From assembly GCA_030737835.1 (NCBI GenBank), contig CM060847.1, forward strand, positions 4,492,484 through 4,556,483: a stretch of DNA of 64,000 nucleotides. Reading direction: 5' to 3'. Both the position numbers and the translations under genes were made by a program. The stretch's first letter is position 1; each line of letters begins with the position of its first letter. The notes below the pieces were generated by a model. That model had not been told where the DNA came from, searched no databases, and saw only the letters and a list, made by a program, of their open reading frames with translations. Source of the stretch: Acorus gramineus. Lineage: Eukaryota; Streptophyta; Magnoliopsida; Acorales; Acoraceae. This document shows, piece after piece, positions 12,530 to 23,900 of this stretch.

Positions 12530-13060
12530 GGGGGTTTTTTTATTGTTGAAAAATCCATATAACCCCCTGTAAACTCCCTCAAATATATATATCATCCCTT
12601 ATTTTTCCTTAAGTCCATGTAACCCATTCAAAACATTTATATAAATCCAAATAATCACGAGTTAAATTTTTATTAATAAATAAAAAATATTCAATTTAGT
12701 TAACAATGGCTAAACATATTGTATACCAAAACTTTCTACGATGTATTAAAAATATGAAAAATCATCTGTAAATGATGATTTTACTCATTTGAATAGTGTT
12801 TTATAATCTAGAATAAAATTATTATTTATAAATGATTTTCTATATTTTTAATATATTGTAAATGCTTTTTAGTATACTGTGTTTTCAACTATGATTAATA
12901 AACAAAACATTCACATAATACTTATTATCTGTTAATAAAAATTTAACTCAGAAAGTTATTTGAATTTACACGTGTGTTTTTACATGAGTTTCATGAACTT
13001 AAAAAAAAGTAAGGGGGGTATATGGATTTCAGATAGTTTAGTGGGCTATTTGAATGTTTC
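12530..13060. mobile_element. Fold-back (palindromic) element, family AAATCCATATAACCCC
   Basis: The left arm holds AAAAATCCATATAACCCCC and AAGTCCATGTAACCC. The right arm ends with GGGGGGTATATGGATTTC. The inner arms also pair (TTAATAAATAAAAAATATTC against an AATACTTATTATC-like string). Copies of the same design lie at about 37780-38085, 38205-38745 and 60210-60490. No ORF is present. It sits directly in the RRP36 upstream region. Confidence 0.7.
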
Positions 13061-13084
13061 CCTTTTTTTTCCTCTCTCATATAT

Positions 13085-13440
13085 ATCTTCCTTAAAACCC
13101 AATTACCACCGGTGCCCTCAAAAGTGTTAAATTATACGTGAATTTCCTTTTTTAAGGATACGCGTATTCAAAACTTTAAAATATTTACACAAATCCATAT
13201 AATTTACATTACCCATTGGTGAAAATAATAATTCACCAGGATATTTTCATAAACTGAGACTTTTTTCAAGGATATATATGCGTAAATCTAAATACTTATA
13301 TTGTACATGAATATTCATATTTAACTATTTTTAAGAGAGATTGTAATAGAATTTTAAGGGATATTTTGATAAATAAGATTTTTTAAGGAGTATTTTTGTA
13401 AACAATTTTTTTTTTCTTGTATTAGTACAGAAGAGAGCAG
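13085..13440. mobile_element. Second fold-back AT-rich element
   Basis: Strings such as ACCGGTGCCCTCAAAAGTG and TTTTTTAAGGATACGCGTAT on the left are partly mirrored by AAGGGATATTTTGATAAAT and AAGGAGTATTTTTGTAAAC on the right. The style resembles elements at about 38760-39050, 61130-61335 and 62660-62785. Boundaries are approximate. Confidence 0.4.
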
Positions 13441-16150
13441 AGATCTTATTTGGATATGTGATTTGATGTTTTACCAGTTTCCTATTTACATATAGGGGTT
13501 CAGTGAAATCGAATCTGAACATATTCAAACTGATTTTTTTCAAGTTTGGATCAATGGTTTTATAGTTTGGTTTGAATATGAATTGAAAAATTAATAAACC
13601 AAACTACATTGATTTAGATTTGATTTTACTTTCAAAAAAACCGAATTAAATTTAAACATATGATTACTCATAATCAATATTCATTTATATTACCCTCCAA
13701 AAAAATAAAAATAAAAATATATTCATTTATATTAATATTAAAAACTATAAGGTTATACCATTAATATTCATAAAAAAATAAATATACTAATTTATACCAT
13801 CAATCATAACATTTTGATATATTTATATAAAGTTATAAACCAACCTCTAAAAAAACTGTAATTAACTAACCCAAATTGATAGAAAGAAAAAAAAATTAAG
13901 TACATATATGTTTATCTTTAACGGTGGGTTAACCAAACAAAAATCCATTCAATTTTTAGTTCGATTCAATTTTCAGGTTACATAAAAATATAGTTTAATT
14001 CAATTTGAATTTATCAAAAATCGGATCAAACTAACTGAATTGCACCTTACTCGCAGAGCCAAATGAGGCTGAGAGAGGTAATCGGATCATCCCATTTATA
14101 TAAAGACCATGTAATCATGAAGTGGTGGCTTCCAATATCTTGATTCATAGCCTTCCACAAACAATTGGCTCATCAGTGCTTAATACAGAGCCTGTTTGTT
14201 TTGTAGCACCATACAATATCACAGTGCATGTGTCTATCATAGCATATAAAACTATAATTTTTTAATTTGTCAAAATAAAAATATACTAATGTATCTCAAT
14301 ATATCATTCAATTCATATGATAGTATATATTTCAATGAGCAAACATGTATTTCTTAAAAAAAAGGAGAACTGAGGGTTATACACGGGACTGTACAGGGGA
14401 CTGGACGTATCATTTTCCATAGGCTCAAATTCCCACATCTGGTACCTGAGATTATAGTTACAAAATACTCTAAACTTTTCTAGATGTTCAAAACTTTACG
14501 TTTAGTATCATCATAATCTAGATATCCTATTAGTTGGGATGGTCTAATACATTCTTCCTAATTAGAAAAATTAGCCCTGTCATCACCAAGTGAAGTTTTT
14601 TCATTACCAAAGAGCATACAATTAAAAAAAGTCTATCTCTGTAATTTTACCATACATATCCTGTATGCAGAATGCCACTTTAAGATCTTCCTCATTTTCC
14701 CCTCTCATGTTTGTTCAGCCTGCATTTCCTGATAAGATACTCAATACACTCAAATCCATAGAGAACACAGAATGGGAAAACTCTCTTTTCTCAGATCAGT
14801 CAATAGCAAGATTTAAAAGTTTCAGTATTGAGAAGAGAGGGCTAAAATATCAACTGGCCCCAAAACACTATGTTTTCATATCATCAGCACATATGGAATT
14901 CATGAAGTGTGCATATGATTGTAATGATCAATAAAAACTAATTCAATGTAATAAATTGGAAAAATATTAAAAGAAACATTATGTCAGTAACATAGTGTTT
15001 TTCCCAACCATCATATGCACCATAATCAGATGCACAAATCAGAGTGGGGCTGCATGTTTTGCAGTGGCTCCATAAAGGCCTAGTTTTTCAGCCAAATGGA
15101 AAGAGGAAAGGAGATGAAATGAGGTTTTATCTTACAACGAGATGCTCAAGAAGGTAGAAAGATCAGATTAGGATTTTGCGCTTGGATTGCTTGCTATTGA
15201 TATGTTATAAGTTCCATCAATCAGTCTTGGTCTTCATTGCAACTAATTAAGTTGCCAAGTGACTGGCACAATGGATACAAGGAAAAATGACCTGCTGCCC
15301 TTTCCTTCATGAAACTAAACTTGCATACATCGACCAATATTAGCACAAATCTGTACCGCCAACATGTACCAGTATTGATTGATAAAGATGCAAACCATGA
15401 TACATGGTCGTTAATTTGTTATTATTCCAACTCTTCCTGGTATGCACCCGTATTGTCAGAAATCAGTAACTTGGAACCATGGTCCATATGGGTGGGAGTC
15501 GTTTGGACTAATCATGCTAACGTCTCTAAATGAATTATGAAAAACTGCATTCTATTGAACTGAGAAAGAATACCTTTCTTCCTTTGGTTATTCAAAAACT
15601 GTAGTTCATGCAACTAGTTTTAGGGCTCTATAAAACTAACAACTAAGAATAAGCCTTTATATATAGAACATATAGTGGGAAATGATAAAATGTCACCACA
15701 TAGGAGCGTAAAATATAGACAGGGCAAGGATGAGAAATAAAGGAAAAGAAAGAGAAACAAGGGAATGAAAGAGTTTACTTTTGCAATGGTAAAACTTGTG
15801 GAACAGCTGTGTGTGTATGTCTATACTGCATAATTTCCCACAAAGTGTAAATAACTACAAGCAAGTCTGAATAAAGAGGTAAACTACAACTCCCACAATT
15901 TGAAGTGTGTGATATAATCTAACAAATTTTGGTAGGGAGAGCAGAAAAAAAACTTTGAGGATACTGACATGATAAAAGTTGCTCATTTCATAAAAAAATA
16001 TAATGTCAATGGCTTAATTAAGTTCTGTCCAACAGGAAGGATCCAAAAGCCCATACACACCTTAAAAATTGATGAAGAAAAAACAAACTACCTATACAAA
16101 CTTGCAGTGCTTCAAGGTCCAAAATATGAAGAAGCAAATCACCCAAGTAA
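13441..16150. other. AT-rich intergenic DNA without a supported gene
   Basis: I find no conserved coding sequence here. The stretch includes a copy of the repeat block seen at 480-730 (here about 14190-14370). It also has an 89-codon open frame at 14665-14934 with no recognisable motif, and A/T-rich filler. Part of it may be 3' UTR or UTR-intron of the minus-strand PHD-like gene that ends at 17733. Confidence 0.6.
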
Positions 16151-16740
16151 AAGCAAATCTCCGCAAAGGACTGCTTGTGTGTCCTATGCGGGGGAGCCAA
16201 GGAGACTGTAGAGCACCTATTCTTGCTTGCCCTTTAGTTCGAGAGGTTTGGCGGTGGACAGGTTCTGTTACTGGATTGGCAGGGGTTTGTGGTTCTTTGG
16301 AGGTGCTCTGGGAGGTGGGGAAGAGGCTGCAACGGCCGGGGGACAAGAGTGTTGAGGCGAAGATTACTCGGTCATTTGTTCTTGCAGTGGTGTGGTCCAT
16401 TTTGGCTGAACGGGAATCACGTGATTATTAGGGGTGGCACTCCATATGCGGAGAACATTTGCGAATCAGCAATGTGATTCATCACAGTTTGGGGGAGATT
16501 TTGTGTGGGTGCAGGCTCGGTGGTATTTTGAGGAGGGCTTCTGGTCATTCGGGTGTAGCCTTTTTTGTTGTTTGTGGTGGGATGCATCCTCGGTAGACTT
16601 CTCTTCGACTGAGGATGTATCCCATTGGGCTTCGTTTTTGCTTTGCCTGTTTCTTTCTGTTGTTTTTTAGTTTCTATTTGGGCTGTCTTTCTTATATTCT
16701 TAATATAAGGGTATAGGCCTACCATTTCCATCAAAAAAAG
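16150..16740 (+). pseudogene. Broken LINE 3' end with zf-RVT domain
   Basis: Across shifted frames one can read CVLCGGAKETVEHLFL, then ACPLVREVWRW, then KITRSFVLAVVWSI, then NHVIIRGGTPYAENI. This is the Cys/His zinc-binding region that follows reverse transcriptase in plant non-LTR retrotransposons. A frameshift near 16225 and another near 16400 break it. It ends with a non-coding tail and an A-run at about 16733-16740, so the 3' terminus is present while the 5' part was never copied or is lost. Confidence 0.8.
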
Positions 16741-17732
16741 AGAGGAGGCAACAGATGATACAAAGAACTACTCATGAGGTGAGAATTTCAAGTTGGAAAA
16801 GATATGAAGATGCCTGGGGAAACAATATACTTATATTAATGTTAATCAAAGGTGGGAATGGTTCTAAGGAGTAAAAAAGAAGGAGATAGGAACAATTGGA
16901 AAATTTACTCACCTTATCCCCCATGTTGAATGTAGGTTACTTGGCTGTCAAGAAACAAAAGAATATTAAAAAGGGCACCCTTACAAATTAAAATGAAAAA
17001 ATGTGGTTTGGTATCATGGCCTTTTAAAAGACTGGAGAACCGGATAAACCTTGTGACTGAAATGGATAATCTTGATTCTTGAGATTGGCGTAGGTTTCTT
17101 GGTACATATTATGTGGAAACCACATCAAATAATAACCAACGATAGATATCTTTCTCACCATGCTGTTCATTATTTATCTACTTGTCCATCATAAAAATGT
17201 ACTACACAGTAGACTACATGCAAACCTGCAGTATAAAGTTTCTCAACTGACATAAAGCTATATAGTTTTTGTTTACATTCTCAAAGAGTGATAAGATAAT
17301 TAAAGGTATGACTGTAAACAGCAGGAAGCATCTAAACAAAAACTTTAAACTGATGGGTGAGTTGGTTGGACTGCCAATCAATATAAACCCCTTTGTTCTA
17401 ACATATGTTTAAAATTTATTTCTTCACAACCTTAAAATCTATCACACTGAAACATGCAAGAATTTTTGAGACTTATGTATCTCAGAACGAAAGTAAATAG
17501 ACAGTCAAAGAGGGTGCACGACCAACCTTTCAAATACAGAGGATACAATGGGATCCAAGTTTCAAACTTGACATTGCAACAAAAAGAGTAAAAAAAAAGA
17601 AGTACAAACAACATTCCCCCAACACATCCCAACCCCCAACCCCACAATTTCAAGCATCGTTCAATTGGGAGAGACTAACACACATAAATGTATGTAAAGA
17701 AAAATTAGAGTTGTACCCAAGTGAGATGCAAC
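16741..17732. other. Likely 3' UTR and UTR introns of the PHD-like gene
   Basis: Downstream of the stop at 17733 a donor-like AG|GT follows at about 17716-17714, and a short exon-like stretch flanked by AG and GT occurs near 16945-16912 on the minus strand. This suggests a spliced 3' UTR, but it is only splice-consensus reading. No further coding sequence is evident. Confidence 0.35.
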
Positions 17733-18778
17733 TCAGGAGTGAACGCTTGCTTTATTTGGTAGGCCTGGATGTATGACCCCAGAGTTATTCTGAGAGTTAG
17801 CCGATCCATCTGCATCAGAAAACAAAAAAACAAACAAAAATGATTCCTTTCAACTCACAAGATAGAACATTCGCTCCAAACACGCTTCAAATGGTTACCC
17901 TGGCTCAACGGGGATGCATTGGGTGGTTGCGGTCCAACTTTTGAATCCACCAAACCATTCACCTTCACCTTCTGCTCAACATCCATGCTCTGCGACCGGT
18001 GATGCAGAAGCGGTGTTGCTATGGCAGGAGAAGACGAAACCAACCCATTCACTTCAGATTTCATCTTTCCTTCCCCCGCTGTCGCAGGAGGGACTCGAAC
18101 GGGCACCGAATCCTTCAGTCCCACATTGTTCAGATGCGGACCCACCAACCGATCCTTCCCGTCCGATCTAAAGCCGCTCCCTTTGAGCTTCTTCTTCATC
18201 TCCGACTCCGCCTTCCCCTTCTCCTTCATGGACCCCGATACCACCTTCTCAAGGGCGTCCTTTGCCCTCTTCCCCGCCATGCCGGCCTCCTTCGCCCTCC
18301 TCTCCGCATCCACCCACGCCGACGCCTTGGCCCTGCTCATCGACAGCGACGCGAGCTTTGCCGCCCCCACAAGCGCCTTCGCCATCTCCAAATCGATCGT
18401 CCTGCCTCCGTCTCCTCCGCTCACTGTGTCGAAGAACGAGAAGTTAGGGTTGACGCAGGTGGGGCAAGTGAAGGAGCCCCTGTCGGCGGCCTCGCCGAGG
18501 CATCTGGAGTGGGCGACGGAGGAGGAGCACTTGGAGCAGCGGACGAGATGGGCGTCGTCGGCGGCGGGGGAAGGCGGAGGAGGGGAGCCCTCGAAGAGGA
18601 CGTCGAAGCAGGAGACGCAGAAGCAGCCGGGGTGGTACTTGAGGACGCACGACGTGCAGAGGCTGCAGTAGATCCCCTTGTGACGGATGTTGTGGATCCA
18701 CCGCCGTTCGCCGACGTTACATCCGCCGCAGCCGGGGACGCCGCCCCCGCCGACGCCCTGTTCGCGCCTCCACGACAT
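17733..18778 (-). CDS. RING/FYVE/PHD-type Cys-rich zinc-finger protein, plant-specific
   Basis: Predicted 318 aa from two coding exons: 18778-17899 and 17809-17733. An unspliced reading would instead end at 17855 after 307 aa. I prefer the spliced form because the second exon has a good pyrimidine tract and TGATGCAG acceptor and keeps an open, Ser/Asn-rich tail. Residues about 16-62 hold a Cys-rich finger (CGGCN, YCSLCTSCVLKYHPGCFC). Residues about 79-108 hold a second one (CSKC, AHSRC, CPTC). The middle is a Lys/Ala-rich helical segment containing KRAKDALEKV, and the C-terminus is low-complexity. Plants have uncharacterised proteins with this layout, probably nuclear. The role is not known to me. 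An antisense GC-rich frame over the same DNA is a composition shadow. Confidence 0.75.
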
Positions 18779-20917
18779 CGTCAGTGCCTCGGCATTAGCG
18801 TTGAATCGGAAACCCTAGATTTCTATGTCTCTCTCTCCCTCTCTGTCACTCTCTCAATCGATTTCATTCACTCACTGAAAACTCGAATGAAAGATTTTCG
18901 CGGTTGAATTTATTTATTTATTTATTTTTTTCAGGTCTATCGATTTTTCGCTCGAACGGCTCTCGAAAAAAAAGGGTATGCTTTGATGATATGTGCCCTA
19001 ATTTTTTCCTTTCGTCTTTTTAATTTTTGTATGTCTGAATGGTCCCTGTTTTTTTGGGGCTTATTTAAAAGAGGCCCTTGGAGTTGAAAAGTACTGCGAA
19101 CAAATCCTCTCTTCTGATAGGATAAAATAATGTTACATTCTAATGGGATCAAATCAGTATGGATTTCTAGGTAATTATCAGTCACCAAGAGATTTACATG
19201 TGTTTAAAATGAATACAAAATGTCACATCTCATTATTTTACATTGCTATTTGTTGATTTATAATCAAATCATGCAATTTAATCAGTGTTACTTATTGTTT
19301 AAAGTAGGTTTTGGAAGGAGATTCAAAACAATAAGTTTTGAAAATAAATTTTCAAAAAGCTTATTTTTGTAGATTTTTTAGATGTTTTTTTACTATTGAT
19401 TCTTTTTTTCTACATTCAAAAGTTGAAAAAGTTGCTACCTAGAAAAGATTTTAGTTTAAATATGATTATTGCACATTGTAAATATTGTAATGCGTGGTAC
19501 TGATATTCAATACTAGATATGATACGACACGCGTTTAATACGTGTTAACATTTTCTATACATGTCCAAATTTGATAATAAATTTTTTAAATTGAGACAAT
19601 CATTCAATGCATTTAATGTGATATAGATACAACTTTTTTTTAGATGTAACGTCGTATCTATTTTTTCTTAATAACTATTATGAGGTTTATACTCATAGTA
19701 TCACACTACTTATATCACTTTGTCTTATTGTTTATGGATGTAATCTTGTTTTTTTAATTAATTATAATATAATTATTTAACTACTTACACAACGTATTCA
19801 AATTTTTTCAAAATTTACATTGTGATCAGCATCATGTCATGTTCATGTCCTTATTCATGTTATATTGTTTACAATCCTTTTAATTTTAATAATAAACTGA
19901 ATGTAATTTTTTTTTTCAAAAATAAGAATCATACATTTTGCAAATAGATCTAACAGCGACCCTAATATATTGTAATGTGTCCATTTTTATGTATCATAAT
20001 TGACATAGTTCAAAGTATCCACTTAAAAGAAAGGATTGTCCAACTCCCATGTTGTATATACCAAAAAAAAATAAAAAATTACTCCCATGTTTTAGATCTT
20101 AGGGAGTTTTCATGGATAGCCTCTTTCAATATGAAAGGTCACCAATGAAGTCAATTAGTAAGATTTTAGAAACAATTTTACAATCCAATATCTTATTTGA
20201 ATTATCTCAATTGGATTGAATATACATGTTTTTTCATTTTATTTATCTAATCTAGTGTGTGTACACACACACAATTAGGGTCAGTTTAACATTCATTTCA
20301 TTATGTTTGAACACCCAAAAAAATTACATTTGGAGCTTCATTTATTTGTTCATTCTTGGACATTGTAGGCTAAATTTCTCCTTCTATATAATCAAAACAA
20401 AATTGAATTCCTGGGAATGAAAAATCATTCTTCCGTGCTAGAGTTATCAAACCGGTCGACGGATCAGTTTGTCATTCATTCTCATTCTCATTCTGTAGGA
20501 ACACCTAGCAAATTTGTATTTGAAATCTTCTATTCTTATGTTCATTCATAAACATCCCAAGTCACATTTCTCATTCCACAAAATTAAATAGAACTGGATT
20601 CATGGAAAAGAAAAATTCTTCTTTTGGACCAGAGTTACCAAGGTCTTTTTATAAAAAAAATTAAAAAAGGGTCCAAACTGCATTTAAGAAAAAGGAAGGT
20701 TGAGCATAACATTTTCCTTTCATGTTGGGAGAGACAAAACAAAAACGATGTGGCTAAGTAAAGTTACTAAAATACCCCCCGTTTTATTCATGTTGAAACC
20801 AGTACAGCTAAAACCCTACACGGAGCTTCTTCAGCTCGTAAAACCCTTTAAAATACACCTCACTTTTTCCTTAAAATACACCTCAATGAGCGCCTGAGCC
20901 GAGAATATCCTGAAGCG
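18779..20917. other. Divergent promoter region, PHD-like gene and mitochondrial L3
   Basis: The two genes fire away from each other. A telo-box-like AAACCCTAGA at about 18808-18818 lies just upstream of the PHD-like ATG. Another, AAAACCCTACA, lies at about 20811-20821, about 100 bp before the L3 ATG. Between them the DNA is AT-rich (19200-20700) and I recognise nothing in it. Confidence 0.6.
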
Positions 20918-23900
20918 ATGTCGGCGGCGTCGAGAGGTCTCCTCACCCGCCTCCGCCTCCTCCACTTCGGCCGACCCCATCCGAGGACATACACTTCCGC
21001 CGCCGCCGATGTAGAGTCGGCGATCGAGGCGCCGAGCGACGCCGTCCGTCGGATCATCGATGCACGGCCCAGGCCGATGGGCCCGGAATCGAAGAGGACC
21101 GGCGCGATCGCCGTCAAGTGCGGTATGACGGCTTTGTGGGACAAATGGGGGGCTAGGGTTCCGATCACGGTTCTGTGGCTCGACGACAACATCGTCTCCC
21201 AGGTCAAGACCGTCGAGAAGGAAGGGATCTTCGCTCTCCAGGTATGATCGGACGGTTGATATCGATTTGGGTTGATTTCGATCTCTCAAAAGTTGAAGTC
21301 TTTGAGTGATGTTTTTTTTTGGGTTTTTGTGTTGGTCAGATTGGGGCAGGACAGAAGAAGGCGAAGCAGCTGACGAAACCCGAAGTGGGTCATTTTAGAA
21401 AACATGGTGTCCCTTTGAAGAGGAAGCTTAGGGAGTTCCCAGTGACGGAGGATGCTCTTATCCCCGTCGGTACCCCGATCACCGTCCGGCATTTCGTGCC
21501 CGGGCAGTACGTCGATGTCACGGGGATTTCGATGGGGAAAGGTTTCCAGGTAATTGGTCGCCTAATTTTCTGATTTTAGTGTTTTTTTTATCCTTAAATG
21601 CCAATTTTTTAAGTACTGATTTTGTAGTTGTTCTATAATTTATATGAATTCACAATAAAGAGAGGGTGTGGTTAGTGCCTTAGTGGTCTTAGATTATTTT
21701 ACATAGAAAACTTAATAGCATTTGATATGAGGTGAGGAAATCAAGTTTTATAAGCATGAGATTGTTTAATTGTTTTTTTTTTTTTTTTTTGGGAAGCAAA
21801 TAATTGGCCATTTACTAGTTAAAAAAGCCATACATAGCCACAAGGCACGATTAAAGGAAAAAGATATGAAAACAAGGGGAAGCGAGGACTATGAAGACAA
21901 GCTGTCTACAAAATCCCCATCCCCAAGAGCAAAAGTGATTACTCCTCGATTACAAGTTTACCCCACTCAAAACGAATGGAAGAGGCCCCAATACAAAATG
22001 ACCCCATTCCAAAATGAATCTTTCCACCGAATCCCCTGTCTTCATAAGGCTAAAAGAGCCCCCTTTATAAAACACATCATTTCCCGCGAGCTATAATGCT
22101 CACCCTTCCATGTTGGGATTGTTCATTGTGATTGTTGGTTACATCATTTCTCACGAGCATGGGATTGTTTATTGTGGGTAATAATCCCTTGTTGGGCCCT
22201 TTCCTTCCTTGGTGCTGGTTGGTTTGAATTTCAGAATGTATATTGTGCCCGTCTCATTCGGCAATCTTTTGCAATGCGATGCCTTGTATTCTAGTAGAAA
22301 TAAATTATGCTCTATGATTTAATTGTCTCAGTATTCCAGGAATGAAGATGTCTGACATAAAAAACGAGAATATGTCTCATTTACTTATTTACTAGTAATT
22401 GTTTATCAACCCATTAGAGATGGTGCATTCTTTAGAAATAAAGTAGGAATGTACCACAAAATTTTGTTGATATGGGATACAAACCTAAAGAGATCAGTAG
22501 AAGAGGGATCTACTGACCAATACAAGAATGAAAAAAACATATGCGGAAAAAAGGGCAGATGTAACTCCCAAAGCCACCACTAGTTTACCCTCCTTATAGA
22601 AAGACAAAGAGTCTGAGCTCTGTCGCGATTGATTCCCCACTCCATTACACCATTACAAACCTGATTATTGTGCTGTAATTTATTCTCCAACCTACTGTGA
22701 AGGTGCATTTTGATTGCCTTTTTATTTTGGTTTTTAAACAAAGGGCATGTTGATGTTGATACTGCTGTTTATATTGTTTGATCTTGCTAGCATGATTCTT
22801 AAATTTTGTCACATTCCCTACATGGAGGATGTTGCTATAAACTGACATCCATTTCATATGTATCCATGTACTTTACAAATCTTTCCAGCTTCAAATAGTT
22901 CTAAAGGAGGTTATGGAATATGAAGACAAAATCTTTTAACTTGAGATTTCTATTTGGCTAATCTTTGTATGTGTTCTATCTTTAATAGGGTGGAATGAAG
23001 AGGTGGGGTTTCTCTGGAATGCCTGCCTCTCATGGTGCGTCATTATCACATCGAAGTATTGGTTCTACTGGTCAAAGAGATGCTCCAGGGAGGGTATGTA
23101 TTTCATAATTTCTCCAAATTATACAACCTATTCTTATAGATGCAATGCACTTGGTAAAAAAAAATCAATCTCTTCTGTTCTATCTTTTTCCATATATTCT
23201 TTCCCCTGCATTATGTTTCTCACTAGCTGAAATCTGTTTAGCTGCTAGAATTTGGAAATGAGTTGGATTCAGCAGTTTGCCGTTGTGAATTTTGGTAGAT
23301 TACTGTGTTTTTGGATCTAGATGGTTATTTGCTACATTATGTACAATGCTCTGATGCATCAATAGATTCATACATCTCATGCACACAGTAATTTTTTTGG
23401 TAAGTATGCATCTCATGCAGACTAATTTTTTTAAATATACACAGAATATTTTTCCATTATACCCAGTCAAAGAACAGTTTGTCCTGCAACTTGATAGAGT
23501 CCAGAATGGACACTTTATTGCTATAATGTTTCCGTCAAGGAAATATGTAATATGAATACAGAAATCTCACACATACTGTCCTATCACTTTGGGGAAAATG
23601 CTAAACACTGAAACACATAACTGCCTCCACTACTGATATATGGATTCATGTCACTGTGTAGATCCTTTTGCTTGTGAATGAGCATCATAGTTTTATTTTT
23701 GGTACTTCACATCCATGTAACTATGTTCACATACATGCACTGCTTTTTTGTCTTCATAAATAAACTATGTTAAACAGCTCTAAATACTTGCATAGGTTCC
23801 TGTTAATAGTGATTATGTCCTTTTTTCTGAAGTGCCGCAATGGATATTCACCTATTTTTATCGAAAGTTTTCAACAAACAATTGTTGATAGTGATTATCT

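Noticed and set aside
14665..14934. 89-codon frame in the 14.7-kb region
   Set aside because: No motif, average composition of non-coding DNA and no splice partners.
17999..18907. 302-codon plus-strand frame over the PHD-like gene
   Set aside because: It is antisense to a gene with clear zinc-finger Cys spacing; the open frame reflects GC-rich codon composition.
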